Below are positions 35,765 through 44,499 of a stretch of DNA of 64,000 nucleotides, in pieces (the first letter of the stretch is position 1; the number at the start of each line of letters is the position of its first letter). Under the pieces are notes generated by a model. It saw nothing but the letters and a program-made list of their open reading frames with translations, did not search any database and was not told the origin of the DNA. The DNA comes from Blastococcus litoris (lineage in GTDB: Bacteria > Actinomycetota > Actinomycetes > Mycobacteriales > Geodermatophilaceae), in assembly GCF_003075095.1 (NCBI RefSeq), contig NZ_QCZF01000005.1:310001-374000 (forward strand), written 5' to 3'. The position numbers and the translations under genes were made by a program.

Positions 35765-37846
35765 GTGGCAACCCACGGGACCATGCACGCTGCCTCGACC
35801 GACGACGGATCCCCGACCTCACCCGTCCTCGCCGAGCCGCCTGTCGTCGCGCTGGACGACGAGACGGCCATGCACCAGGGCACCAGCGGGGCGAAGGCGG
35901 CCGCCCTCGCCACGGCGTACCGGCACGGCCTGCCGACCGTCCCCGGCTTCGTGATCAGCACCGCAGCCGTCGAGCGCATCGCGGCCGGCGAGCCACTGGC
36001 CGACGACGTGCTGACCGCCTGGCGGGAGCTCTCCGAGGACGGCCGCCGGGCGCTCGTGGTCCGCAGCAGCTCGACGGTCGAGGACCTCGGCGACTCCTCG
36101 ATGGCCGGACGGTTCGAGTCGGTCGTGGGGGTGACCGGACCGGAGGAGTTCCGCCGCGCGGTGGACGTCGTCGTGGCCTCCCGGCACGAGGCCGCCGCGG
36201 GATCGGGGACCTTGACCGGCCGGGAGCCGCTCGCCGTCCTGGTGCAGCCGCTGCTGGTCGCCCGCAGCGGCGGGGTCCTGTTCGGGATCGACCCGGTGTC
36301 GGGGCGCGAGGACCGGCTCGTGGTCGCCGCCGTCGAGGGCGGCCCCGACCGCCTCGTGACCGGCGAGGTGGACGGGGACCGGTACGAGCTCGACCGGACC
36401 GGCCGGCGCACCGGCGTCACGCGCGGCGACGGCGGCGTCCGGCTGCGCCGCCCGCAGCTCCGGGCGCTGGCCCGGCTGGCCGAACGGACGGCGGAGGTGT
36501 TCGGCGGCCCCCAGGACGTCGAGTGGGCCTTCGACGAGGAGGGGCGGCTGCGGCTCCTGCAGAGCAGACCGGTCACCGCCGAACCACGAGGACGACCGCT
36601 CGGACCGGTCCTCGGCCCCGGTCCGGTGGCCGAGACGTTTCCGGAGCCGCTCCAGCCGCTGGAGGCCGACCTGTGGGTGACCCCCCTGCGCGAGGCGATC
36701 CGGCAGGCCCTGCTCCTCGCCGGTACCGCCGACGCCACGGCGGTGGACGCGTCCCCGGTGGTCACCGTGCTCGGTGGCCGGGTCGCCGTCGACCTGGACC
36801 TGCTGGAACCGCGACAGGACACCCCGCGGCTGCGGGACCGGCTCGATCCCCGGCCGCGGCTCCGGCGGTTGCGGGCGTCCTGGCGGGTCGGCCGGCTGCG
36901 CTCGGCGCTCCCCGCACTCGCCCAGGACGTGCTGGCCTCCGCCGACCACGTGCTCGCCGGCGTCCCGGTGCTCTCGACGCTCACCGACCGGCAGCTCGTG
37001 GCGGTCCTGCACCGCGTCGGTCCCGCCCTGGTCTCGGTGCACGCGCACGAGGTCCTCATGGGCATGCTCGTGGACCCCGAGGCACCCCGGCTCACCGGCG
37101 TGAGCGCGGCGATGCGGGCACTGGCCCGGTCGCGGCAGGCGGGCCTGCCCGACGCCGAGATCGTCGCCACGAACCCGGTCGTGCTGGCCCTCGCGGCGCC
37201 CGGCATCTGCCGCTTCCCGCAACTGCCACCCGAGGTCGAGGCGCCGGAGAGCCCGCCGCCGGGCGACGACGGTGACGCCGGACTGCTGCGCGAGGCGCTG
37301 CGCCTGCGGGCCCGGTGGCTGCAGGAGGTGACCGCCCGCGTCGCCTGGACGCTCGGTGAGCGGCTCACGAGGGCCGGCCGGCTGCCCCGCGCCGAGGACG
37401 TCCGTGGGCTCCGGTTGACCGACCTGGGCGCGGGGATCCACGACGGCGACCGGGAGCTGCGCCCGGAGTTCGTCGAGCCGGAGGAGCCGCTGCCCGCCCG
37501 GTTCCGGATGGGCGACACCGGGCGGCCCATCGCCGTGGGCGGCACCGGCGGCGGCACCGGAGCCGGCGGCGGAACCGGCAGCGGTCCCGTGGACCACGGG
37601 GACGACCCCCCGGCGGGCGCCGTGCTGGTCGTCCGCACGCTGGACCCGTCGCTGGCGCCGGTGCTGCCGCGGCTGGCCGGGCTGGTCGCCGAGACCGGCA
37701 GCGTCCTCGCCCACCTGGCGATCCTGGCGCGGGAGTCCGGTGTCCCGACCGTCGTGGGCTTCGCGGGCGCCGTGGACGCCTTCGCCGAAGGAACCGTCGT
37801 CCGGGTGGACGGCGCCACCGGTGCCGTCGAGGAGGAGACGTCGTGA
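35765..37846 (+). CDS. PEP-utilising, ATP-grasp phosphotransferase (PEP synthase/Rph-like)
   Basis: A 693-residue relative of PEP synthase and rifampin phosphotransferase. The N-terminal ATP-grasp domain (about 30-290) has GTSGAKAAALATAYRHGLP, VRSSSTVEDLGDSSMAGRFE and LLQSRPVT. A central helical region of about 270 residues has no recognised fold. After a Gly/Thr linker (592-607) comes the swivelling domain with the phospho-carrier H650 in TGSVLAHLAILARESG. The substrate site differs from PEP synthase, and there is no C-terminal PEP-binding barrel. GTG 35765 is taken; ATG 35783 is possible. Two membrane protein genes are coupled downstream. Confidence 0.87.
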   Translation: MATHGTMHAASTDDGSPTSPVLAEPPVVALDDETAMHQGTSGAKAAALATAYRHGLPTVPGFVISTAAVERIAAGEPLADDVLTAWRELSEDGRRALVVRSSSTVEDLGDSSMAGRFESVVGVTGPEEFRRAVDVVVASRHEAAAGSGTLTGREPLAVLVQPLLVARSGGVLFGIDPVSGREDRLVVAAVEGGPDRLVTGEVDGDRYELDRTGRRTGVTRGDGGVRLRRPQLRALARLAERTAEVFGGPQDVEWAFDEEGRLRLLQSRPVTAEPRGRPLGPVLGPGPVAETFPEPLQPLEADLWVTPLREAIRQALLLAGTADATAVDASPVVTVLGGRVAVDLDLLEPRQDTPRLRDRLDPRPRLRRLRASWRVGRLRSALPALAQDVLASADHVLAGVPVLSTLTDRQLVAVLHRVGPALVSVHAHEVLMGMLVDPEAPRLTGVSAAMRALARSRQAGLPDAEIVATNPVVLALAAPGICRFPQLPPEVEAPESPPPGDDGDAGLLREALRLRARWLQEVTARVAWTLGERLTRAGRLPRAEDVRGLRLTDLGAGIHDGDRELRPEFVEPEEPLPARFRMGDTGRPIAVGGTGGGTGAGGGTGSGPVDHGDDPPAGAVLVVRTLDPSLAPVLPRLAGLVAETGSVLAHLAILARESGVPTVVGFAGAVDAFAEGTVVRVDGATGAVEEETS

Positions 37847-38388
37847 AGAAGCTGAGCTGGATCGTCGCCACCGTCGCGTTGCTCGCGTGCGGCGGGTACC
37901 TCTTCGTCTACATCTACCGCTGGGAGTGGCACCGTGCGCTCCTCGTCGGGATCCTGTTCCTGGCGACCCTCGTCGGGTTGTGCACCGCCCTCGTGCTGCG
38001 GCGGGTCGCGTCGTCGGCCGCACGTGCGACGACACGCGACGACCGCCCGCCCGGAGCACTCGAGCGGCTGCGCGCCGCGCCGGTGGAGACCACGCCGTTC
38101 CCCTGGCTGCGGCCGGAGGCGTTCGACCGCAGCCACATCTTCATCCCGGTCCTCCTGGGCGGCGGGTTCGTGGTCTCCGGGATCGCCTGGCTGATCGAGC
38201 GGGTCGCCGGCAGCTCCGCCCGGTCCGGGGTGGAGGAGCAGCTCGCGACCGATCTGGGAGGCATCGCCTTCCCGACCGCCCCCCTGGTCCCGACCGACGC
38301 GGAGCTGCTGGCCTGCGGCGACGACTTCGCCGACGACGCCGCGCTGCGCGTGCTGCTGGGTCCGGCCGCCGCAGGGACGCGGCCGTGA
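37843..38388 (+). CDS. membrane protein of unknown function, coupled to the PEP enzyme
   Basis: A 181-residue protein with three predicted helices (WIVATVALLACGGYLFVYIY; ALLVGILFLATLVGLCTALVL; HIFIPVLLGGGFVVSGIAWL), a basic linker between helices 2 and 3, and an outer or inner C-terminal region of 50 residues with one cysteine. No family is recognised. GTG 37843 overlaps the stop of the PEP enzyme gene, and its own stop overlaps the next start, so the three proteins are made together. It may anchor or serve as target of the phosphotransferase. Confidence 0.8.
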   Translation: MKKLSWIVATVALLACGGYLFVYIYRWEWHRALLVGILFLATLVGLCTALVLRRVASSAARATTRDDRPPGALERLRAAPVETTPFPWLRPEAFDRSHIFIPVLLGGGFVVSGIAWLIERVAGSSARSGVEEQLATDLGGIAFPTAPLVPTDAELLACGDDFADDAALRVLLGPAAAGTRP

Positions 38389-38795
38389 CGCGCGCCGTCG
38401 TCGGTCTCGTCGCGGTGGCCCTCGCGGTCGCGGGTGTCCTGCTGCTGCGGGCGGAGCTCATGACCGTCGAGGTCGCCCAGCCCGAGGGCTCCTACACCGA
38501 TGTCGTGGTGGCCGCATCGACGGTGCGGGAGGACCCTGCCGTCCAGGAGGAGATGACCCGGGGCCTGGTCAGCGCCTGCCGGTTGCTGGTCAACGCCGAC
38601 GTGGTGGAGGACTCCTTCGTCCAGCGAGGCGAGGGGGTCTTCGCGTTCCGGCTCCGACCGGGGCTCGACGAGTTCGACCGGCGGGAGCTCGGGGGTTGCC
38701 TGCGCGACCTGCGGGTCCAGCACCTGCTGCTCGACGTCCGGGAGTTGAGGACCATCAGCCCCGGCGGCCGGGACGACGCCGGTGGCCGGCCCTGA
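38385..38795 (+). CDS. single-helix exported protein of unknown function
   Basis: A 136-residue protein with one N-terminal helix (AVVGLVAVALAVAGVLLL) and a 110-residue exported part that has two cysteines (VSACRLLV and GGCLRDLRV), likely a disulfide. The rest is mixed alpha/beta with no recognised family. GTG 38385 overlaps the previous stop by four bases. It is the third gene of the PEP-enzyme operon; the next gene starts 93 bases later with its own ribosome site. Confidence 0.77.
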   Translation: MTRAVVGLVAVALAVAGVLLLRAELMTVEVAQPEGSYTDVVVAASTVREDPAVQEEMTRGLVSACRLLVNADVVEDSFVQRGEGVFAFRLRPGLDEFDRRELGGCLRDLRVQHLLLDVRELRTISPGGRDDAGGRP

Positions 38796-38888
38796 GCGCG
38801 GGGTGGTCGGAACGAGCAGCACCTCGCCCGTGTTGCACCGGGCAGGAGACGACCGGACCGGCGTACACACCGGAGGTGGACGGGGATC

Positions 38889-39857
38889 GTGCCGGAACTG
38901 AACCGACGGCAACTGCTCGCTGCCGCGCTCGGCGCTGCCGGGACGCTGGCAGCCGGCTCCGGAGTGACCAGCCAGCTCTGGCCGCTGCTCGGCCGCGAGG
39001 ACCTGGTCCCCGGGCTCGCACCCCGGCTGGCCCTGCAGGAAGCCGCCTGGACGAGCGCGGCCGACCGGCTCAGCTTCGCGGCTGTCGGTGACACCGGCAG
39101 CGGCGGCCGCCAGGCCATGGCCGTGGCCAACCGGATGGCGGAGGGCTACCGCCGGGCGCCGTACGGGCTCGTGACCCACCTGGGCGACCTCTGCTACTAC
39201 GGGAGCGTCGAGGACCGTTTCGACGACGTCTTCACCCGGCCGATGCGTCCGCTCATCGACGCCGGTGTGCGTTTCGAGCTCGCCATCGGCAACCACGACG
39301 GCGACCTGCACCACAGCGATGCGAGCCTGGCGGAGATCGACGCCGAGCTGCGCCTCCTGGGCACCCCCGCACGCCACTACACGAGCAGCCACGGGCCGGT
39401 CGACTTCTTCTACCTCGACTCCAGCACGCCCGGCCTCTTCGGAGATGACTCCTCCGAGCAGCTGGAGTGGCTCGACGACGCCCTGGCCAGTTCCACGAAC
39501 CAGTGGAAGGTCGTGTGCATGCACCACCCGGTGTACTCGTCCGGCTCGCACGGTTCGACGCCGGGCGCGGACGAGGTGCTCGAACCGCTGCTCGGCCGGC
39601 GGAAGGTGGACCTCGTCCTCTCCGGGCACGACCACCACTACGAGCGCACGCGACCCCAGGACGGCGTGACCTACGTCGTCAGCGGCGGGGGGTGCAAGAC
39701 CACTCCCGTGGGTCGCAGCCGCTTCACCGCGGCCGCGGCGTCGGCGCTGCAGTACCTGCACGTCGACGTCGTCGACGACCGGCTCACGGGGCGGTCGATC
39801 CGCGCTGACGGCAGGGTGCTCGACCGGTTCGAGCTGCGCGCCCGCGAAGGGCGATGA
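38889..39857 (+). CDS. Tat-exported metallophosphoesterase
   Basis: A 322-residue calcineurin-like phosphoesterase, similar to acid phosphatases. The N-terminus NRRQLLAAALGAAG is a twin-arginine-type signal. Metal and catalytic motifs appear in order: GDTGSGG, HLGDLCYYG, AIGNHDGD, CMHHPVYSS and SGHDHHYERT. Export in folded form fits the dinuclear metal centre. The substrate is unknown. GTG 38889 follows a GGAGGTGG-like site. The next gene starts within its stop codon, so the two products are likely partners. Confidence 0.88.
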   Translation: MPELNRRQLLAAALGAAGTLAAGSGVTSQLWPLLGREDLVPGLAPRLALQEAAWTSAADRLSFAAVGDTGSGGRQAMAVANRMAEGYRRAPYGLVTHLGDLCYYGSVEDRFDDVFTRPMRPLIDAGVRFELAIGNHDGDLHHSDASLAEIDAELRLLGTPARHYTSSHGPVDFFYLDSSTPGLFGDDSSEQLEWLDDALASSTNQWKVVCMHHPVYSSGSHGSTPGADEVLEPLLGRRKVDLVLSGHDHHYERTRPQDGVTYVVSGGGCKTTPVGRSRFTAAAASALQYLHVDVVDDRLTGRSIRADGRVLDRFELRAREGR

Positions 39858-40285
39858 CCCTCCCCCGCACCCTGGCCCTGGGCTACTCGGCCCTCGTGCT
39901 CGGCGCGGTCGTGGCCCCGGCGCTGGTCATCGGGCAGGCGGGTGAACGGGGTGGTCTGCCGACCCGGGAGGAGGTGGACCTCGTCGGGGCCAGCGTGGCC
40001 GTGGGTGTCCCGGCGGCCCTCCTGGCCTGGCGCCGGGTGCGCCCCCCGGCGACCAGGGAGCGCCCACGGATCGACGTCGCGATCGCCGCACTCATCTCCT
40101 TCGGCGTGCTGGCGGGAGCCGCGTCGGCCCTGCCGACCGTCGTCCTGCACGCCACCACAGGTCTTGCCGCGCTCGACGCCGATGCCGGCTGGCGGGTGCC
40201 CGTCGTCTGGGCCGGATCACAGCTGGCGGCCGTGGCCCTCGGCGAAGCGTCCCACCGCGGCGTCCTCCGCTGGCTGGCGAGATAG
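39854..40285 (+). CDS. four-helix membrane protein, coupled to the phosphoesterase
   Basis: A 143-residue membrane protein with four hydrophobic segments (LALGYSALVLGAVVAPALVI; LVGASVAVGVPAALLAW; VAIAALISFGVLAGAASALP; WAGSQLAAVALGEASHRG). No family is recognised. ATG 39854 overlaps the phosphoesterase stop (ATGA). It could tether the exported phosphatase or handle its product. The hairpin at 40297-40331 lies just after the gene. Confidence 0.75.
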   Translation: MTLPRTLALGYSALVLGAVVAPALVIGQAGERGGLPTREEVDLVGASVAVGVPAALLAWRRVRPPATRERPRIDVAIAALISFGVLAGAASALPTVVLHATTGLAALDADAGWRVPVVWAGSQLAAVALGEASHRGVLRWLAR

Positions 40286-40296
40286 GGATTCGGGGA

Positions 40297-40331
40297 GGCA
40301 CCGGGCCCGGGGCGCCGTCCGGCCCGGGGCC
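40297..40331. terminator. possible terminator between convergent genes
   Basis: GC-rich arms at 40297-40307 and 40321-40331 (11 bp, one mismatch) with a 13-nt loop, between the membrane protein stop at 40285 and the FNT gene end at 40381. Confidence 0.4.
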
Positions 40332-40380
40332 TGCCGTCCGACCCCGGCGACCGACGGCCGGTGTGACGCCGACCGGGGAG

Positions 40381-41164
40381 TCAGGCACCGGATCGGCTGC
40401 TCTTCACCTGGGCGGTGTGGGTGGAGGTGATGAGCAGCACCCCGCCGACGAGATTGCCGACCGTGGACAGCACGACGTTGGTGCCCAGGGCCGCGTAGCC
40501 GGCCGCGCCGTCCAGCCAGATGCCGAACAGCAGGTGCAACGCGGACACCACGACGTGGTCGAAGGGGCCCAGAGCCAGGAAGAAGCCGACCATGTAGGTC
40601 ACGAGGATCCGTGCCGTGACGGTGTCGACCGCGTTGAGCATGTACGAGAGCAGGGTGAGGAGGGCCCCGGCCAGGATCGCGCGTACCAGCGTGGCCGCCC
40701 CTTGCTCGCGATCTCCTCCGCCAGCCGGGACAACGTGTCGGCCGCCCCCGTCGGCAGTGCTCCGTCCACGGTCAGCAGCGCGACCAGCAAGGCGCCCCCG
40801 ACGAGGTTGAGCACCAGGGTGACTCCCCAGAGCCGCAGGAGCCTCGTCCAGGGCCGGCGGCCGGGGCGCTGGATGGCGGCCGCGACGGGGTCGAAGAAGT
40901 TCTCCGTGAACAGCTCCGACCGCCCCACCACGAGGAACACCACGCCGATGGCGAAGGCCAGCGCACCGGCCAGGCTCCCGACGCCCGCACCGAACCGGGG
41001 CGCGACGAGAGCATCGACCACGCCGAGGGCGACGAGGCGAAGATGATGGTCACGCCCGCGATGAAGCCGGTGGAGACCTGGTCGAGGACCGAGAGGGACA
41101 GCCGGCGTTCGCCCTCCGCGATGGCGCGCTCGTAGATCTGGTCGGGGTCGGGGGCGACGCTCAC
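40381..41164 (-). pseudogene. formate/nitrite transporter family gene with two frameshifts
   Basis: An FNT-family channel gene split over three frames. GTG 41164 opens the N-terminus (DQIYERAIAEGERRLSLS), which continues to about 41039; the frame then changes to VVDALVAPRFG and the typical VGRSELFTENFFDPVAAAI, and near 40699 changes again to ATLVRAILAGALLTLLSYML. Each change fits loss of one base, the first near 41037 and the second in a CCCC run (40698-40701). Restoring both bases gives 261 residues with six helices, the normal family length. It is either a decayed gene or two sequencing errors in GC-rich runs. Normal proteins pass formate, nitrite or related anions. Confidence 0.85.
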
Positions 41165-41243
41165 GTCGTCCCCCTCACCGGCGACCGGCCGGCGGGACCC
41201 CCGGCGACCGCGCCGATGCGACCGCCGGTGGGACCGGCGCCGC

Positions 41244-42869
41244 TCACGCCTCGACCACCACCTCGATCACCGGGTATCCCGAGGCGCCGTCGGGGGCCAC
41301 CGGGGTGCGTTCGTCGGTCTGCACCTCGCCGAGTCCGTCGGTCGCACGTGCCGCGACCGTGTGCCGGCCCGGTGTCGCGTCCCAGGGCAGGTACCACTGC
41401 CGCCAGCAGTCGACGTCGAGGCGTTCGGCCAGCTCCGCCGGTTGCCACGGGCCGTCGTCGATGCGCACCTCCACCCCCTCGATGCCCCGCGTCGGTGCCC
41501 ACGCGACGCCCGCGACCGGCTGCCGTCCGGCCGCGACCGTCGTCCCGGACCTGGGCACGTCGATCCGGGCCTGCGTCTTGATCGGCCCCTCCTTGGCCCA
41601 GCCGCGCGGGATCCAGTAGCCGTCGACGTCCCAGTCGGTGAGCTCGATCGCCTCCAGCCACTTGGTCGCCGAGACGTAGCCGTAGAGCCCGGGGACCACC
41701 AGCCGGGCGGGGAATCCGTGTTCGGCGGGGAGCGGCTCGCCGTTCATGGCGACGGCGACCATCGCCTCCTCCACGTCCAGTGCGGTCAGCACGGGGAAGC
41801 CGGCCGTGAAGCCGTCGACGGACCTGCCGACGAGCTGGGTCGCGCCCTCCTGCAGCCCGGCCCGGTCGAGGAGGGCGCGGAGCGGGACGCCCTGCCAGCG
41901 GGCGTTGCCGACCAGGTCACCACCCACCTCGTTGGAGACGCACGCCAGGGTGATGTCGGCCTCGATCTGGGGCAGCTCCATCAGTTCGGCGTAGGTCAGG
42001 GTGAACGGCTCGTCGACCATGCCGCGGACCTCGAGCTGCCAGCCGTCCGGCTCGACGATCGGGACCCGCAGGGCCGTGTCGATCCGGTAGAACTCCTCGT
42101 TCGGCGTGAAGAGCGGTGTCAGGCCCGGGATCTCGAGGTCGGCCCCGGCGGGTACGGGGCCGGCCCGCCGGAACGGAGCCGGCAGCCGGATGGCCGCGCG
42201 CAGCTCGCCCAGCCGCTCGCGCCCGGAGAGCAGGAAGCCTCCGACGCCGGCCAGCACGGCGAGCGCGGTCGTGCCACCGGCGAGGACGAGGAAGCGCCGC
42301 CGGTCCGACGGCTCCGCCATGACCGGTCGGGCCGTGCCCGCACCGTGCGCTCCGGCCTGCGCGGCCCGCGGTGTCGCTCCCGCCGCGTGGTCGGCCCGAG
42401 CCGCGCGGATCAGCACGAGGAGCACGCCGACACCGACCGCCGCGCCGACCGTGCCGACGAGCAGCGCCCCGAGGACCGTGCTCCGGGGGTCGGCCGGCGC
42501 GGCCGCGACGCCGAGGGCGGCGAAGGCGACGAACCCCGCGGCCGCCGGGAGGAACCAGCGCCGTGCGAGCAGGCCGAGGGCGGCGCCGAGCAGGGTGGAG
42601 ACCAGCAGGATCCCGCCGATCAGCACCGGCTTGTCGGCGGTGCCGAGGGTGGCGATGGCGGCCCGCTCCAGCCAGCCCGGGACGCTGTCGACCACGGCGT
42701 CGCCCACGGCGATGACCAGGGACGGCACCCGATCGAACACGCCGGCGACCAGCTCTGCCGTGCCCAGAGCCGCCGCCACCGCAGCGATCCCCGCGAGCGA
42801 CCCGGCGCCGCGGCGCACCGGTCGAGGGTCTCGGGATTGCCGGCGCGGCCGCTCATCTCTGTCCGTCAC
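41244..42869 (-). CDS. membrane-bound molybdopterin oxidoreductase (sulfite-oxidase family), Sec/Tat dual type
   Basis: A 541-residue protein with about four or five N-terminal helices (between residues 23 and 154), then an internal twin-arginine motif S-D-R-R-R-F-L (188-194) in front of the last helix (to about 214), then a sulfite-oxidase-type domain. The molybdenum ligand is C310 in ITLACVSNEVGGD; the C-terminal dimer-like domain begins near PIKTQARIDVP. The layout is that of Streptomyces Sco3746, in which the first helices are inserted by Sec and the last by Tat. The substrate is unknown. GTG 42869 was chosen; GTG 42911 is possible. The FNT gene lies 79 bases downstream. Confidence 0.88.
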   Translation of the reverse strand: MTDRDERPRRQSRDPRPVRRGAGSLAGIAAVAAALGTAELVAGVFDRVPSLVIAVGDAVVDSVPGWLERAAIATLGTADKPVLIGGILLVSTLLGAALGLLARRWFLPAAAGFVAFAALGVAAAPADPRSTVLGALLVGTVGAAVGVGVLLVLIRAARADHAAGATPRAAQAGAHGAGTARPVMAEPSDRRRFLVLAGGTTALAVLAGVGGFLLSGRERLGELRAAIRLPAPFRRAGPVPAGADLEIPGLTPLFTPNEEFYRIDTALRVPIVEPDGWQLEVRGMVDEPFTLTYAELMELPQIEADITLACVSNEVGGDLVGNARWQGVPLRALLDRAGLQEGATQLVGRSVDGFTAGFPVLTALDVEEAMVAVAMNGEPLPAEHGFPARLVVPGLYGYVSATKWLEAIELTDWDVDGYWIPRGWAKEGPIKTQARIDVPRSGTTVAAGRQPVAGVAWAPTRGIEGVEVRIDDGPWQPAELAERLDVDCWRQWYLPWDATPGRHTVAARATDGLGEVQTDERTPVAPDGASGYPVIEVVVEA

Positions 42870-43057
42870 ACCGGTCGCGGTGTCCGACGGCCGGCGCCAC
42901 GACACTGGCACCGTCGGATTGACGCGGGATCGTCATGCACGTCGACGACAACGGCCGCCGGTGGGCAGGACACCGCTCGCCGGGGCCGCCGGCATCCGGG
43001 TGAGGGCCCTCCGGCTGGAACGCACGCGGATCCGTGATCACCGGCCCGGTCGCCGCG

Positions 43058-43471
43058 TCAGGCGACCCGGTAGCCCTCCGGGCCGACGGTGAGGTCACCG
43101 TCGTGCGGATCGGTCGAGAAGACCAGCACCGCGTCGCGCCGGCTCTCCGGCGGGACGTAGGCGATGGTGGCCGAGGCCCGCTCGACCTGCTGCCCGTCGC
43201 GGGCCAGCTGACCGCCGAGCAGGACCGACTCGGCCGTCGTGCCGCCGTCGTTGCTCACCCGCAGGTGCACCTCGTACCCGGCGCCCACCTGCTCGACCCC
43301 GGTGATCTCGACGGCCAGCTCCGGGCCGCTCTCGCGGACGGCGACGGGCTGGTAGCCCAGGAACGCGATGAGCAGGAGCACCAGCAGTCCGCCCAGCCCG
43401 CCCAGGGCGTACTCCCCCGCTGACGTACTGCCTGGTGCCTGGTCCTGGGCGTCCTCGTCGGACGGGGGCAT
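43058..43471 (-). CDS. TIGR02588 family protein
   Basis: A 137-residue protein with one N-terminal helix (YALGGLGGLLVLLLIAFLGYQ) and an exported beta-rich domain (VEITGVEQVGAGYEVHLRVSN, then AYVPPESRRDAVLVFSTDP) that resembles a small Ig-like fold. It matches my recollection of the TIGR02588 family, which occurs beside TIGR02587 as here. No function is known. ATG 43471 follows GAGAGGA at 6 nt. It lies 13 bases after the TIGR02587 gene and is surely co-transcribed with it. Confidence 0.85.
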   Translation of the reverse strand: MPPSDEDAQDQAPGSTSAGEYALGGLGGLLVLLLIAFLGYQPVAVRESGPELAVEITGVEQVGAGYEVHLRVSNDGGTTAESVLLGGQLARDGQQVERASATIAYVPPESRRDAVLVFSTDPHDGDLTVGPEGYRVA

Positions 43472-43484
43472 GGGATTCCTCTCG

Positions 43485-44288
43485 TCACAGGATGAGCCGG
43501 GCTGCGGCAGCGCCCAGACTCGCCGGCAGCGCCAGGACGACCGACTCGGTCACCACCATGACCAGTCCGGTGTCGTCGAAGCGTCCGAGCGTCCACAGCA
43601 GGTACGCCGAGACGCCGACCGCGAGCGCGTAGCCGACGACGGTGAAGGTCGCGAAGGCCCGGACCGGCCCCTCGTCGTCCTCCTGCCCGCCGAAGCCGAC
43701 CTCGTAGACGAAGGCGTGCATGAGCCCGAGGCTGATCCCGACGATCGCCAGCGCGTGCCACGCGGTGATCCACGCCGCCAGGAGGACGATCTCCTCCGTC
43801 GGCGCCAGGTTGGCCGCGAAGACCACCGCCCCGGCCACCATGAGGAAGACCTCGTGGCCGTACCCGGACCTGGCCGGCGACACGCTGCGCTCCCCCAGCT
43901 GGGCCCGGGCGTACGAGGCCCCGACGGCCGCGGGGAGCATTTCCAGGCCCAGGACGGACGTGGCATCGCGCCAGTCGCGCAGCCAGTCGAGCACGCCGAG
44001 GGCGGTGAGGATCACGGCCGCGGCGACCGCTGCGGCGAGGAACGCCACACCGGCGTCCGCCAGGCCGCCGCGCCACCCGCTGTCCACCGGGCCGCCGAGG
44101 TGACGGGCGAGCCCGATCACCAGCAGGACCGTCCCCACCACGAGGGCGGCCAGGCGGTACCGGTCGAGGGACAGACCCAGCCGCCACACCTCCATGGTCA
44201 TCAGGACCGGCGTGGCGAACAGCAGGGCTCCACCGACGGCACGGCCGAACCCCGTGAGCAGTGGGCGCGCCTCGATCGGATGCGGCAT
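43485..44288 (-). CDS. TIGR02587 family integral membrane protein
   Basis: A 267-residue membrane protein with about seven helices, starting MPHPIEARPLLTGFGRAVGG. Conserved-looking elements are GALLFATPVLMTMEVWRLG, the charged LGLEMLPAAVGASYARAQLG and NLAPTEEIVLLAAWITAWH. It is assigned to TIGR02587 by its partner and topology. Function is unknown. ATG 44288 is preceded by ACAGGAG, which decides the start against GTG 44312. It is the first gene of a two-gene unit with the TIGR02588 protein. Confidence 0.85.
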   Translation of the reverse strand: MPHPIEARPLLTGFGRAVGGALLFATPVLMTMEVWRLGLSLDRYRLAALVVGTVLLVIGLARHLGGPVDSGWRGGLADAGVAFLAAAVAAAVILTALGVLDWLRDWRDATSVLGLEMLPAAVGASYARAQLGERSVSPARSGYGHEVFLMVAGAVVFAANLAPTEEIVLLAAWITAWHALAIVGISLGLMHAFVYEVGFGGQEDDEGPVRAFATFTVVGYALAVGVSAYLLWTLGRFDDTGLVMVVTESVVLALPASLGAAAARLIL

Positions 44289-44499
44289 CGCGCTCCTGTC
44301 GGTTCCCGTCACGCACGGTGGTCAGGCCCTGCCGTCGTCGACGCCGGACCACGACGTCCTGGTACGACCGGTGTCCTCCGTCGCCGCGGTCCCCGGATCG
44401 GGCCGGGGGGACCCGCGGGCCGCGCAGGGAGCGGGGCCCGGTGCGCATCCCCGTGCCCCTGGAGGGCGTCGTCCTCGTTCCCGGCAGAGGCGGGGCCGG

